64,000 nt of DNA from Paenibacillus phytohabitans (GCF_013141775.1 NZ_WHOB01000094.1:1-64000), one strand, 5' to 3'; positions 7,647-16,877 are shown, counted from the first letter of the stretch. The notes: a model not told the origin generated them from the sequence alone. Program-made: numbers and translations.

Positions 7647-9122
7647 TTATTGACTCCCGGCAATATACTCCCCCACCAGCCTTCCGGACAAGGATACAAC
7701 CGGCGTCCCTCCTCCGGGATGCGTAGTTCCGCCGACGTACCAGAGCCCCTTAACATCCCTGGAGCGGTTCCCCGGGCGGGAGAAGGTCTGCCGCGCTGAA
7801 TTGGAGGATATCCCGTAAATGGCCCCCCGGTGGGCGAGAGTATCGTCAGCGATATCCCGGGGGGTATAACGCTGCAGGACATCCGCTTGGGATAACCCTG
7901 TAATTCCATGGCCCTCCAGCACGGACAGCACACGTTCCCCGTAAGCAGCGGTTTCTTCGTTCCAGTCACAGGCGGGGCTCAGATACGGCGCATTGGCCAG
8001 TATAAAAAGATTGCTGCCGCCCGGCGGCGCCAGCTCAGGCTCGGAATAACCCGAGTGGCATACATAGACCGCAGGCTGCTGCGGAGGACGTTTATGCTCA
8101 AAGATATCCTTGAATTCCTGTTCATAATTCTCAGGGAAAAAAACCGTATGATGCAGCAGGGTATCATATCTGCGCGGCACTCCCGCCAGTGTCACCAGCC
8201 CGGACAAGGACGGCTCGTAGGCTTCAATCTTGCGGTCTGTCATGCCCGGACGGTTCTCTTCGGGCAGCAGCATACGGTTGATACTCAGCACATCACCGCC
8301 GGCTATAACAGTCTTGGCCGGATAGAATCCTTGAGCCGTATCCACCCCTTCCACAGCGCCGGAAACTACCGAAATCCCCGTAACCTCGGTGCCTGTAACC
8401 AGCTGTACGCCCAGCTCCCGGGCAAGTGTAGTTAAGCCTTTGACCAGCTCATAGGTCCCGCCCCTGACACCGTAGACCCCTTCCCTGATCTCCAGATGTC
8501 CAAGCATCGCAAATATCGAAGGCGCACGATACGGCGAGGAACCGACATATGTGGCATAACGTCCCAGCATAGCCAGGGTGTTCGGATGACTGAAATAACG
8601 GAGCAGCAGGCCATGAAGATTAAGAAAAGGCCTGACGCGCAGCAGGTCCCGTACAAGAGACAGCGATAATTTGTCCCGCCAGGACAGCAGCAGCCTGTTC
8701 AGGAACTGCTGCCCGCTGAGCTCGTATAGACGCGAGGCTTCGGCCAGAAAGTCTGGATAGCGCACAGCATCTTCAGGACTATAAGACGCAATTTGCTCCT
8801 GCATAGCCCCGATATTGCGGGAGAAATCAACGATTGAGCCGTCAGTAAATACATTGCGGGTTCGCGGCTCCAGTTCATACAGCCGGACATACTTCTCCAT
8901 GCGGGTCCCGGCAAGCTCATACAACGAACGGAAGACATGCGGCATCGTAATGGTGCTCGGGCCACGGTCGAACATGTATCCTCCCGCTTCGACACGCTGC
9001 AGCTTGCCGCCCGGCTGCTGCTGCCGTTCCAGCACGGTTACTTCCCAGCCTTTGACGGCCAGTGTTACCGCACAGGACAGCCCTCCGAATCCGGCACCTA
9101 TAATCACAGCCTTCGGTTTCAT
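7647..9122 (-). CDS. CrtN/CrtP-type carotenoid oxidoreductase (terminal oxidase candidate)
   Basis: 491-residue FAD amine-oxidoreductase of the phytoene desaturase superfamily. The dinucleotide-binding motif IIGAGFGGLSC is at the N terminus, the FDRGPSTITMP substrate-side block near 52, and the C-terminal YVGGTTHPGGGTPVV FAD block near 458. It is the third such paralogue in the operon and the most distal. By analogy with staphylococcal CrtP and bacillary CrtNb/CrtNc, which oxidise the terminal methyl of C30 carotenoids, I infer a terminal oxidase rather than a primary desaturase. Its ATG overlaps the upstream glycosyltransferase stop by four bases, indicating translational coupling. Confidence 0.8.
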   Translation of the reverse strand: MKPKAVIIGAGFGGLSCAVTLAVKGWEVTVLERQQQPGGKLQRVEAGGYMFDRGPSTITMPHVFRSLYELAGTRMEKYVRLYELEPRTRNVFTDGSIVDFSRNIGAMQEQIASYSPEDAVRYPDFLAEASRLYELSGQQFLNRLLLSWRDKLSLSLVRDLLRVRPFLNLHGLLLRYFSHPNTLAMLGRYATYVGSSPYRAPSIFAMLGHLEIREGVYGVRGGTYELVKGLTTLARELGVQLVTGTEVTGISVVSGAVEGVDTAQGFYPAKTVIAGGDVLSINRMLLPEENRPGMTDRKIEAYEPSLSGLVTLAGVPRRYDTLLHHTVFFPENYEQEFKDIFEHKRPPQQPAVYVCHSGYSEPELAPPGGSNLFILANAPYLSPACDWNEETAAYGERVLSVLEGHGITGLSQADVLQRYTPRDIADDTLAHRGAIYGISSNSARQTFSRPGNRSRDVKGLWYVGGTTHPGGGTPVVSLSGRLVGEYIAGSQ

Positions 9123-10276
9123 AAATAACGCCTACCTTTCCATTCGTAGCCCCCGCGGGACCGGCTTCCGCGCCAGGATGCCACGGCAATTAAGGATAAG
9201 CAGAGTATACCGGCCGGCAAAAGCAAACAGAACCAGACCGGCTGCCTGCCTGCCGCATCACTGGTCCGCTTGATGGCGATACCGGCCAGCCCTGCAACAG
9301 CCGGCATAACCGCAGATGAAGGCTGCCCGGTCATGCAATAGTATAAGACTGCCGCAACCGGCAGCATATAGAGCGATAAATACATCGTAAGCACAGCCAG
9401 CAGAAGCACGGGGCTGCGGCCGATACCGGCATAGATATTCTTGCGGTAGCCGTTCCACACTTCCCTGGCATTGTGATACATCCGCATTGAAGCATGACCG
9501 GTGATATCTGCGAGGGTCACCGGTTCTCCAGCACGCTTCACCGCACGGGCCAGCGCCATATCATCGACCAGTTCACCACGGATCGATTCATGCCCGCCGC
9601 AGCGGGCATAAGTATCCCGGTGGATCAGGATGAAGCCCCCATGTGCCGCAACAAAACGCGGGTCTCTTGAACCGCGGACAAGCGGAACCGGCAGGTGGCA
9701 GATGATCGTGAAGACCATCAGGGGAACCACCAGCCGCTCCAGCCATGTGCCGGTGACCTGGCGGGGGAATCCTGTGACCATGCCGCCGCCTTGAGCTTCG
9801 GCCGCAGAGAATGCCGCCTCCAGAGCCAGCGGCTGCAACCGGACATCCGCATCCAGAAACAGCAGCCAGTCACCCTCTGCAGCCTCCGCCAGCTGGGCAC
9901 AGGCATGGGATTTGCCCAGCCAGCCTTCCGGCAGCTCCCGTCCCCGCATAACACATGCCCTGTCTCCAAGGATTGCAGCGGCAATCGCTCCTGTGCCGTC
10001 TGCCGAGGAATCATCCAGCACTCTTACTTCCACTTCCCTTCCGCTGGTGCTGCAAGCCAGCACAGAGGATAGGCAGTCCGCAATATTATCCGCTTCATTC
10101 CGTGCGGGGATCAGCACGGACAGGCGCCGTACTGCTGATGCTGCCGATACCGGATGTACTTCTGAAGCCCCTCGGCTAATTCCCGCGCCCAGCTTGGGAA
10201 GCTGCGCTGCATTCCACACCGCAAACAGCAGCTGGAGCAGCAGCACAACCGATATGATCTGTAAGACCGTGATCAT
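9119..10276 (-). CDS. Family 2 glycosyltransferase of the carotenoid operon (CrtQ-like)
   Basis: 385 residues. An N-terminal membrane segment (about 1-20) is followed by a GT-A domain: LSVLIPARNEADNI near 53, the DDSSADGT nucleotide-binding block near 87, and the metal-binding LFLDADVRL near 140. A DDMALARAVKR block (about 241) corresponds to the acceptor-side ED motif, and two or three C-terminal membrane helices follow. This layout resembles CrtQ, which glucosylates the carboxyl end of diaponeurosporenoate. In this operon it would attach a sugar to an oxidised or hydrated C30 carotenoid at the membrane. It overlaps both neighbours by four bases. Confidence 0.82.
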   Translation of the reverse strand: MITVLQIISVVLLLQLLFAVWNAAQLPKLGAGISRGASEVHPVSAASAVRRLSVLIPARNEADNIADCLSSVLACSTSGREVEVRVLDDSSADGTGAIAAAILGDRACVMRGRELPEGWLGKSHACAQLAEAAEGDWLLFLDADVRLQPLALEAAFSAAEAQGGGMVTGFPRQVTGTWLERLVVPLMVFTIICHLPVPLVRGSRDPRFVAAHGGFILIHRDTYARCGGHESIRGELVDDMALARAVKRAGEPVTLADITGHASMRMYHNAREVWNGYRKNIYAGIGRSPVLLLAVLTMYLSLYMLPVAAVLYYCMTGQPSSAVMPAVAGLAGIAIKRTSDAAGRQPVWFCLLLPAGILCLSLIAVASWRGSRSRGGYEWKGRRYL

Positions 10277-11013
10277 CGGCTCCCCCTGCCCGGCCTCAGC
10301 ATGTCAAGCCATTCATTGGTGGATCTTCCCCTCTTCAGAAGCGGCCTGAATTCCTCCGGCATGTAACCTTTATGATTAAGAATCTGATTGCGGTGTGCCT
10401 CCAGTTGTTCGCCAAGCGCAGCCTCCAGGCTGCGGGCAATGTCTGAGCGGTCCATATCGGCCCAAGGCAGCAGCTGCGGGGTTCCGGCGAGCAGTGTCGC
10501 TTCCGGTTTGGTATGGCGGAACAGGCCATGATATAGCGTTACCGGCACTACCGCAGTCAGCGGACTGAGACGCAGCACCAGTGCCGCCCCCTCTTTCAGG
10601 CTCAGCGGACGATGCTCCAGCGGCAGAATCTCACCTTCCGGATACATCCAGACGCTCTCTCCCGCCTGCAGCAGTCCCGCTGTATAACGCAATGAAGCCC
10701 GCAAGTCCCCCGTACCGGCGGAGTTAATGGAATAGGCGCCAAGCTTCCGGAAGAAGGCATATTTGCGCAGCTGCTCCTCTTCCATCATGAAGTAGTGCCT
10801 GCTTCCCGCCAATTTCCCTGCCGCGTGATAGGCGAGCAGACCATCCCACCAGGAACTGTGATTCATGAGATAGAGGATACCTCTGCCTTCGGCCGCTGCA
10901 GGCTGCAGATCCCCGCATATTCCGATGGAATGGAAATGCCTGCGCAGCAGATAAAATGAATTATAGCGGTAGAACAAGCGGTCAAAGCTTCCCGACTTGA
11001 CGGCTTCCAGCAT
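10273..11013 (-). CDS. PlsC-like acyltransferase of the carotenoid operon
   Basis: 246 residues with the lysophospholipid acyltransferase signature: catalytic HSSWWD (H-x4-D) near residue 52, then MYPEGEILP (the PEG motif) near 122. In this context it probably esterifies the sugar of the glycosylated carotenoid with a fatty acid. That is the step performed by the unrelated CrtO in Staphylococcus; non-homologous PlsC-type enzymes occupy the position in several bacillary clusters. The start lies 32 bases inside the upstream CruF-like gene. A general phospholipid acyltransferase role cannot be excluded. Confidence 0.78.
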   Translation of the reverse strand: MLEAVKSGSFDRLFYRYNSFYLLRRHFHSIGICGDLQPAAAEGRGILYLMNHSSWWDGLLAYHAAGKLAGSRHYFMMEEEQLRKYAFFRKLGAYSINSAGTGDLRASLRYTAGLLQAGESVWMYPEGEILPLEHRPLSLKEGAALVLRLSPLTAVVPVTLYHGLFRHTKPEATLLAGTPQLLPWADMDRSDIARSLEAALGEQLEAHRNQILNHKGYMPEEFRPLLKRGRSTNEWLDMLRPGRGSR

Positions 11014-11767
11014 AACGCAAGCTCCCTTCCGCCAGAGCAGTGCCTAATCCGGCAATCACTGCACAGGCCGGCAGACCCTCTGTAAGACTGATAAGACCGA
11101 ACAGAATCAGAATCGCCTGGTACAGACGGGTACCGCGGCGGGCCGCCAGGCAGGTAACCGGCACAGCCGGCAGCAGCATGGACAAGGCAGCGCCGGCAAT
11201 CAGCCAGCCCCCGAAATTGCTCCAGGGGACTTGGTAGAAGCCGCCAACTCCCTCCCAGTGCCAGAAGTTTCTGGCATGGGCAACGGGATCAAGCACCAGA
11301 TCCAGAAGCACCGTCCAGAAGCCGACCTGAACGGCCCGCAGCAGCAGCAGGCGCAAGCCGCGCTGCCCGAAATCATAGCTGATAAGTACGGCATTGCAGA
11401 CGACAGCGATCCAGGCGAAGCCCAGCGTAACCGGCACACCAAACAATAAAGGTCCGAGCACCGAAGAGTAGTGATACTCACCGAACAACCGGCCTGAATG
11501 AACGCCGACCCATTCGACAGCCATTCCTCCCATCCAGATCAGGCCTGCAGCACGCCACATGGAAAGTTTACGGCGGCGTTCAACAGATATGACTGACCAG
11601 TCAGACATGAAGGGCCAAGCCTGCCCGGAGGATAATAAATGCGCGGCATATGCACCATAAAAGACTAGAAACAAACCATTGGAAAAGCTCAGACTTTCCG
11701 GAATCCCAAACCAGATCAGCAGCAGAGCGCCGACTCCATACCAGATCCAAAATAGGGTTCTGATCAT
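10982..11767 (-). CDS. CruF-like carotenoid 1,2-hydratase (DUF422 family membrane protein)
   Basis: 261 residues, about seven hydrophobic segments. Two blocks look like the CruF/CrtC2 hydratase family: EWVGVHSGRLFGEYHY followed by LGPLLFGVPVTLGFAW (about 84-120), and DLVLDPVAHARNFWHW followed by GGFYQVPWSNFGGW (about 157-190). Members add water across the terminal double bond of acyclic carotenoids, making a tertiary alcohol that can be glycosylated. Its presence suggests that the product is a 5,6-dihydro-5-hydroxy (C30) type carotenoid rather than staphyloxanthin-like. It starts two bases after the crtM stop. Family assignment is from remembered motifs. Confidence 0.72.
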   Translation of the reverse strand: MIRTLFWIWYGVGALLLIWFGIPESLSFSNGLFLVFYGAYAAHLLSSGQAWPFMSDWSVISVERRRKLSMWRAAGLIWMGGMAVEWVGVHSGRLFGEYHYSSVLGPLLFGVPVTLGFAWIAVVCNAVLISYDFGQRGLRLLLLRAVQVGFWTVLLDLVLDPVAHARNFWHWEGVGGFYQVPWSNFGGWLIAGAALSMLLPAVPVTCLAARRGTRLYQAILILFGLISLTEGLPACAVIAGLGTALAEGSLRYAGSRQVGKL

Positions 11768-11769
11768 GA

Positions 11770-12627
11770 TTACACCACCACGGTTGTGATACCGGTATAG
11801 CGCACTACCGTACGCCTGAACAGCTTGAGCTTGGCTTCATCGCTGACATAAGACCGCTTGTGGAATACGTCATAGCCGTCTGCCTCTACGGCATCAAGAA
11901 TGGCGGCATAGAAGGCGGCAGCGAGTTCAATTGACATGCCGCTCTCCCAGGGATACGTATGAACATTCTCCAGGCCCTTTTCAAACCAGTGCAGCGCCTC
12001 CGCCCTAAGCTCCTGAAGCACAGCGATAAACGGCTCATTAACCTCTCCGGCTTCCAGCTCCTGCTGGCTGTAACCCTGTCGCTCCATAACCTCAAGCGGT
12101 ACATATCTCCGCCCTCTCCGCAGGTCCTCGCCTACATCACGGATAATATTCACCAGCTGCATGCCTATACCCAGCGATATCCCTGCGGCCCGTGCCGCTT
12201 CATTCTGATCATCCCGCAGAACGGGCAGCAGCATTTCCCCTACGGTCCCTGCTACAAGATAGCAGTAGCTCTTCAGCTGCTCCATCGTTTCGTACCGGGT
12301 GAAGGAGAGATCTCTGATCTGGCCTTCCATCTGCAGGTGAAAAGGCTCACGCTGAAGCTGCGGGAAGCTGCTGAACAGCCAGCGCAGCGCCGGCCAGATG
12401 AAATGTCCGTCCGCCTCCTCCAGATCCCTGAAATGCGCCTTCAGTTCATGAATGCTGTACGGCGAGCTGTCAGGCTCATCCACACTGTCATCAATAATCC
12501 GGCAAAAGGCATAAATAACATGCACTGCCTCACGCCTGGGACTTGGCAGAAAATTAAAAGCCTTATAAAAGGAAGTAGACCCTTTCTTCATCAGTTCTTC
12601 ACATTGCTGCAGTATCCTTTCATTCAT
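11770..12627 (-). CDS. crtM: Squalene/phytoene synthase family: dehydrosqualene synthase CrtM
   Basis: 285-residue all-helical prenyl synthase condensing two farnesyl diphosphates to 4,4'-diapophytoene (dehydrosqualene). Both aspartate-rich Mg-binding motifs are present: IIDDSVDE near residue 44 and NIIRDVGEDLRRGRRYVP near 160. The family also includes C40 phytoene synthase and HpnC/HpnD. I prefer CrtM because the operon lacks a geranylgeranyl diphosphate synthase and is built around CrtN-type enzymes. It overlaps the preceding crtN-like gene by eight bases. Confidence 0.87.
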   Translation of the reverse strand: MNERILQQCEELMKKGSTSFYKAFNFLPSPRREAVHVIYAFCRIIDDSVDEPDSSPYSIHELKAHFRDLEEADGHFIWPALRWLFSSFPQLQREPFHLQMEGQIRDLSFTRYETMEQLKSYCYLVAGTVGEMLLPVLRDDQNEAARAAGISLGIGMQLVNIIRDVGEDLRRGRRYVPLEVMERQGYSQQELEAGEVNEPFIAVLQELRAEALHWFEKGLENVHTYPWESGMSIELAAAFYAAILDAVEADGYDVFHKRSYVSDEAKLKLFRRTVVRYTGITTVVV

Positions 12628-14140
12628 GACCGCTCATCTCCTTTATCAGTTCTTGAACTGCCAGCCTGGCTCCCTGCATCACAATCGGCACACCGCCGCC
12701 GGGATGGACGGATGCTCCTGCGGCATACAGGCCTTGGAGCGGATACGGCTTCGGTTGAGGCCGGAATACACCGGATTGGCTTAACATCGGGGCTATTCCG
12801 AAGCTCCCGCCCCCGTACATCCCTTCCTTACGGGCATCGGCCGGCGTTCTTAGCCTGCGCCAGACTATACTGGCGGTAAGCCCCGGGAATCCGCGCTTCT
12901 CGGCATCCCTTAGCACCTTGCCGGCCAGTGCTTCGGCGATATCATCCCAATCCTTATCCGGTGCTGCCGGAACAGGGACAAGGAAATACAGTATACTTTC
13001 TCCGGGAGGAGCGGCACTGTCGTCCAGCACTACCGGGTTGAACACATAATATGATGAATCAGCAGGGATCTGCCCACGGTCAAACACCTCATGGAGACTG
13101 CTATCCAGACTGTCCGGCAAGAAGAACTGGTGAACCTGAGACTGCGGCCAACGCTTGGATACAGCTGCATAGATGAGCAGGCAGCCTGAGGAAGGTGTGA
13201 AGCTGCCGTGCCGGATCGGTTTATCAGTAGCGCCGCTTGTCTTATTTGTAGTTCCGGCCAGATTCTTGTCCCGCTTGAACAACCCGGATGGAAGCAGCTT
13301 CTCAATATACGGGAAATCACCGTTGTACAGCACGGCATCATAGGTTATCTGCCGGCCTTGAACGACGACCCCGCGGCAGCTTCCCCCTTCTACCATCAGG
13401 GAATCAACTTCTGTACTGGTATGAATCTGTACTCCGCGGCCCTCCAGCTCCCGGGCAATGATCTGCGGCAGGGTGCCATATCCCCCCTTCAGCATCCAGA
13501 TGCCGAAGGCATGCTCCGCGTAGGGAAGCATCATATAGATTCCCGGTGTGCGGAAGGGGGCTCCGCCGATATACAGGCTCTGTAGGGAGAAGGCATCCCT
13601 TAGCTCCTCATGCCTGAAATATTGCCCGACTGCAGAGCGCAGACTTCGGTACGCCCGCAGACGGACCATCAGCGACACATTGGCCGGGCTGAAAAATTCG
13701 CGCCCGTTCTTATAGCCTCTCTCCAGAAACGAAGCCCTACCCTTTGGATACAAGTGTGACATATCTTCCATAAACCGCAGGAAGCCCTTGCCTTCTCCGG
13801 GATACAGACGGTCAATCTCCTCTGCCTGCTCCGCGGCCCCCGCAAATTTGGTCAGCACGCGCCCGCTCCTGAAGTGAACCCGGTAAAGCGGATCACAGCG
13901 CAGCAGCTCCAGACTTCCGCGCGGCAGCCCGCCTTCCTCCAGAATATCCAGAAGCATCTCCGGCAGCAGCACAATGGTAGGCCCGCGGTCTATCCGGTAG
14001 CTGCCTTGTTCTTCAAAGGCAACACGCCCGCCCACCTGCTCTGCGCGCTCGTACATTACAACCTCATGCCCCTGCCGGGTAAGCAGCAGCGCTGCGGTCA
14101 GCCCGCCGATTCCGCTGCCCACAACGGCTACGCGGCTCAT
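12620..14140 (-). CDS. CrtN-type carotenoid desaturase/oxidase paralogue 2
   Basis: 506 residues, amine-oxidoreductase fold. FAD motif VVGSGIGGLTAALLL at 5-19, YRIDRGPTIVLLP block near 48, and C-terminal GLYAAGASVHPGGGVPIV FAD block near 470. It is one of three CrtN paralogues in the operon, so desaturase and oxidase roles are probably divided among them; which does what cannot be settled by reading. The ATG overlaps the stop of the first crtN gene (ATGA). Confidence 0.82.
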   Translation of the reverse strand: MSRVAVVGSGIGGLTAALLLTRQGHEVVMYERAEQVGGRVAFEEQGSYRIDRGPTIVLLPEMLLDILEEGGLPRGSLELLRCDPLYRVHFRSGRVLTKFAGAAEQAEEIDRLYPGEGKGFLRFMEDMSHLYPKGRASFLERGYKNGREFFSPANVSLMVRLRAYRSLRSAVGQYFRHEELRDAFSLQSLYIGGAPFRTPGIYMMLPYAEHAFGIWMLKGGYGTLPQIIARELEGRGVQIHTSTEVDSLMVEGGSCRGVVVQGRQITYDAVLYNGDFPYIEKLLPSGLFKRDKNLAGTTNKTSGATDKPIRHGSFTPSSGCLLIYAAVSKRWPQSQVHQFFLPDSLDSSLHEVFDRGQIPADSSYYVFNPVVLDDSAAPPGESILYFLVPVPAAPDKDWDDIAEALAGKVLRDAEKRGFPGLTASIVWRRLRTPADARKEGMYGGGSFGIAPMLSQSGVFRPQPKPYPLQGLYAAGASVHPGGGVPIVMQGARLAVQELIKEMSGHE

Positions 14141-15693
14141 AGCGGAACCCCCGCGCCCGCGCCGGGAGCGCCGGCCGGCACGGTGAAGCTGCCCCGCAGG
14201 GCCTGGTCATGCTCCCGCAGCAGCCGCGCACTGATCTTCGCCGACTCGAAGATCGTCGGCAAGCCGCTGCCCGGATGGGTTCCGCCTCCGACCAGCCAGA
14301 TGCCGCGCACCTCCTCGAAGGTGTTGTGCGGCCGCAAATACATCATCTGCCCCAGATTATGGGCCAGATTAAAGGTTGCGCCGTTATATACATTCAGCTT
14401 GTTCTGCCAGTCCAGCGGAGAGAAGAATAAGCTCTCTTCCACCCGCCCGGTTATTCCCGCAAGCTGGGGAATCTGCTCCAGGCGCTCCATCATCTGCGCT
14501 TCAACTTCCGCACTCGCCTGCTGCCAGTTGACCTCTGCGCTCAGATTAGGCACCGGCATCAGCACATAGAGTGAAGACTTGCCCGGCGGCGCCAGCGTCT
14601 TATCGATAACCGACGGATTATGGACATATATAGAGGGGTCTTCGGATAATACCCCAAGCTTAGTAATTTCTTCGACATTACGCCGGTAATCGGCGGAGAA
14701 ATGAACCGAATGATGACCAAGGTCCACCTCCCCATCGATACCCAGATACAGCATGGCTGTTGAACAGGAGTATCTTTTCCGGGCAACCTTGCGGGGGGTG
14801 TATTTCTTCAGAATGCCGGGCTCGAACAGCTGCGTCATCGCTGAGCCGAAGTCGGCCCCGATCACAACGTAATCCGCTTCCACCCGCTCCCCGTTCTCCA
14901 GCAGCAATCCTGCCGCATGCCCGTTCTTGACCACTATGCGCTTCACTCCGCTGGAGGTGTGCACATGCCCGCCATGCTCCTGAATCACCTCAGACATCGC
15001 CTGAAGGACACGGTTAATTCCGCCTATCGGATGGTACAAGCCGTAACGGTGCTCCATATAGGACAGGATCGTGAACGTACCGGGACATTCCCAGGGCGAC
15101 ATCCCCAGATATTTAGCCTGAAAGGTAAACGAGAACCGCAGCCGTTCATCATCGAAATACCGGGACAGCCGGTTGTATACATTATCTGCGGCGTTCAGCT
15201 TAGGCAACGCGTGCAGTACATCTCTTTTCATATAGTCACCCAGGGATTGAAACGGACGCTGCAGCAGCGGAATGACTCGCTCCAGCTTGTCGGCTTCATC
15301 GGCCATAAACCGGCGGTAGCCGCTCCCGTTGCCGGGAAACAATCGCTCAATCTCTCCGGCAGTCTGCTCCTGGTCGGTAGAAGGTGTAAATACGGTATCT
15401 CCGAAATGCAGTGAATATAGCGGATCAAGCGGCTTCAAGGACACATAATCATGCACGGAACGTCCTGCCAGGGCGAACAGCTCCTCCAGCAGATGCGGCA
15501 TCATCAAAAAGGTAGCCCCCCGGTCAAAACGGTAGCTGCCCAGCTTAAGCTCTCCCGATCTTCCGCCAACTGTATCCTGCTTCTCATAGAGATCCACTGC
15601 GTAGCCTTCGGCGGCCAGCAGCATAGCTGCAGCCAGCCCGCCTGGTCCAGCGCCTATTATTGCAACTTTCGCGGTACGTTTGGGTCCAGTCAA
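14137..15693 (-). CDS. crtN: CrtN-type diapophytoene desaturase, first gene of crt operon
   Basis: 518 residues. N-terminal FAD motif IIGAGPGGLAAAMLLAAEGY near 12, YRFDRGATFLMMP near 53, and the C-terminal GIWLVGGGTHPGSGLPT FAD block near 465. The family removes hydrogens stepwise from 4,4'-diapophytoene to give yellow to red C30 polyenes. As the most CrtN-like and promoter-proximal paralogue I assign the desaturase role to it, tentatively. The start is a TTG with AAGGAGG seven bases upstream. The promoter is overlapped by four 11-bp repeats (15749-15792). The short Gly/Ala/Pro-rich C-terminal tail overlaps the next start codon. Confidence 0.85.
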   Translation of the reverse strand: MTGPKRTAKVAIIGAGPGGLAAAMLLAAEGYAVDLYEKQDTVGGRSGELKLGSYRFDRGATFLMMPHLLEELFALAGRSVHDYVSLKPLDPLYSLHFGDTVFTPSTDQEQTAGEIERLFPGNGSGYRRFMADEADKLERVIPLLQRPFQSLGDYMKRDVLHALPKLNAADNVYNRLSRYFDDERLRFSFTFQAKYLGMSPWECPGTFTILSYMEHRYGLYHPIGGINRVLQAMSEVIQEHGGHVHTSSGVKRIVVKNGHAAGLLLENGERVEADYVVIGADFGSAMTQLFEPGILKKYTPRKVARKRYSCSTAMLYLGIDGEVDLGHHSVHFSADYRRNVEEITKLGVLSEDPSIYVHNPSVIDKTLAPPGKSSLYVLMPVPNLSAEVNWQQASAEVEAQMMERLEQIPQLAGITGRVEESLFFSPLDWQNKLNVYNGATFNLAHNLGQMMYLRPHNTFEEVRGIWLVGGGTHPGSGLPTIFESAKISARLLREHDQALRGSFTVPAGAPGAGAGVPL

Positions 15694-15745
15694 GCGCCTT
15701 CCTCCTTATAGCTGTCTGTCTTGAGGCAGATAACTCTTTTCAAAC

Positions 15746-15792
15746 ATTATACAAAAACTATACAAGTATGATACAAATATCATACATACTTT
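15746..15792 (-). promoter_or_regulatory. crt operon promoter covered by four 11-bp direct repeats (CarH-type operator)
   Basis: Plus-strand ATACA repeats begin at 15749, 15760, 15771 and 15782, exactly 11 bp apart: ATACAAAAACT, ATACAAGTATG, ATACAAATATC, ATACATACTTT. On the transcribed (minus) strand they overlap a TATAAT -10 (15746-15751). TTGTAT at 15771-15776 could be a -35, though the spacer is long at 19 bp. Thermus CarH is known to bind tandem 11-bp direct repeats through head-to-tail MerR domains. Operator function is therefore a strong inference. Confidence 0.8.
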
Positions 15793-15853
15793 GCAGCGCC
15801 ATGTAAATATCAGCAATCCGACTTCCAATAATTAGAGTTCGCAGCCTGTAAAA

Positions 15854-15900
15854 GCAAAAAAGAACCGGCCGGCCCTCAAGGGGTACCGATCGGTTCTAAA
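15854..15900 (-). terminator. Intrinsic terminator of carH
   Basis: Minus-strand hairpin with AGAACCGATCGG and CCGGCCGGTTCT arms, directly after the carH stop, followed by TTTTTTGCTTTT. It separates carH from the crt promoter. Confidence 0.75.
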
Positions 15901-15902
15901 AG

Positions 15903-16832
15903 CTACATTCTATGCTTCATTCGGGCAAACTCCCGGTCAAACCAGGCTTGCCACTGCTCCGGGGGCTCATCCAGTTTATAGGTCGCCCTGGTGGCCCCAG
16001 GACCGGCCGTTTCATATCCTTTGCCGCCGACAATAAATTGCAGCTCCGGGTGCATGCTAGCGAGCCGTCCAAGCAAATCTTCACAGTACGGCACAAGCTC
16101 TTCATCCGTAACGGACAGACAGACTGCCCCGATCCGGCCTTGCTTCTCCAGCATATCCATAACACCTTCCTCCGGCGTATTGGCCCCCAGGTAAATGACC
16201 TCAACCCCGTTCTTACGCAGGAAAAGCGAGAACAGCAGCAGCCCTATCTGATGATGCTCTCCCGCCGGACAAAAGGCGAGCACCTTCGGCAAATGCGCAT
16301 AAACGGGAAACACATGAAAAAACTGGGACAGCCGGTTAGAGATCATATGCGTCATATAATGCTCCTGGGCTACCGTTGCCGTCCCTTCTTCCCAGGCATC
16401 GCCAACCTTGACCAGCACCGGCACAAGCACCTGATATACCATAGCCTCATAGCCGTACAATGAGAACCCGAAATCGATTAATGCATCCGCCCGCTCGCCC
16501 TGGATTTCGTGCAGGGCTGTATAGATCTGCTGCTTCATTTTGTCAATGGCATCTCTGGGGTCACCGCCCGCCACGTTCAGACGTTCATCCAGATGTTTCT
16601 GCTTACGCATCTTCAGCATCCGCACGGCATGGGAAATACTGATGCCCTGCTTGTCCGTCTGTTCCTTCAACCAGCGAAGGTCCTCGATATTCTCCTGGCT
16701 GTACAGCCTGTAGCCCGATTCGGTACGTTCCGGAACAACAGCCTGGTACCTGTTCTCCCATGCCCGCAGAGTGACCGAAGGAATATCGAGCATTTCGACG
16801 ACCTGTTTGATGGAATACACGATGTATCTCAC
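15903..16832 (-). CDS. carH: CarH/LitR-type B12-dependent photoreceptor repressor (MerR family)
   Basis: 309 residues. An N-terminal MerR winged helix (YSIKQVVEMLDIPSVTLRAWENRY, residues 6-29) is followed by a helical bundle and a C-terminal cobalamin-binding domain. The adenosylcobalamin photoreceptor hallmarks are present: W147 then nine residues then E157-H158 (Wx9EH, shielding the upper ligand), and E192-x-H194-x-x-G197, where H194 would be the lower axial ligand. In the dark CarH tetramers with adenosylcobalamin repress carotenoid genes; light breaks the Co-C bond, the tetramer falls apart and the operon is expressed. Start GTG with AGGAAA upstream. It lies just upstream of the crt operon, and matching 11-bp repeats sit at both promoters, implying autoregulation. 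Confidence 0.9.
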   Translation of the reverse strand: MRYIVYSIKQVVEMLDIPSVTLRAWENRYQAVVPERTESGYRLYSQENIEDLRWLKEQTDKQGISISHAVRMLKMRKQKHLDERLNVAGGDPRDAIDKMKQQIYTALHEIQGERADALIDFGFSLYGYEAMVYQVLVPVLVKVGDAWEEGTATVAQEHYMTHMISNRLSQFFHVFPVYAHLPKVLAFCPAGEHHQIGLLLFSLFLRKNGVEVIYLGANTPEEGVMDMLEKQGRIGAVCLSVTDEELVPYCEDLLGRLASMHPELQFIVGGKGYETAGPGATRATYKLDEPPEQWQAWFDREFARMKHRM

Positions 16833-16877
16833 ACTCTTTTCCTATTTACACTGAATACTTCTGAAGATTCAAACCTT

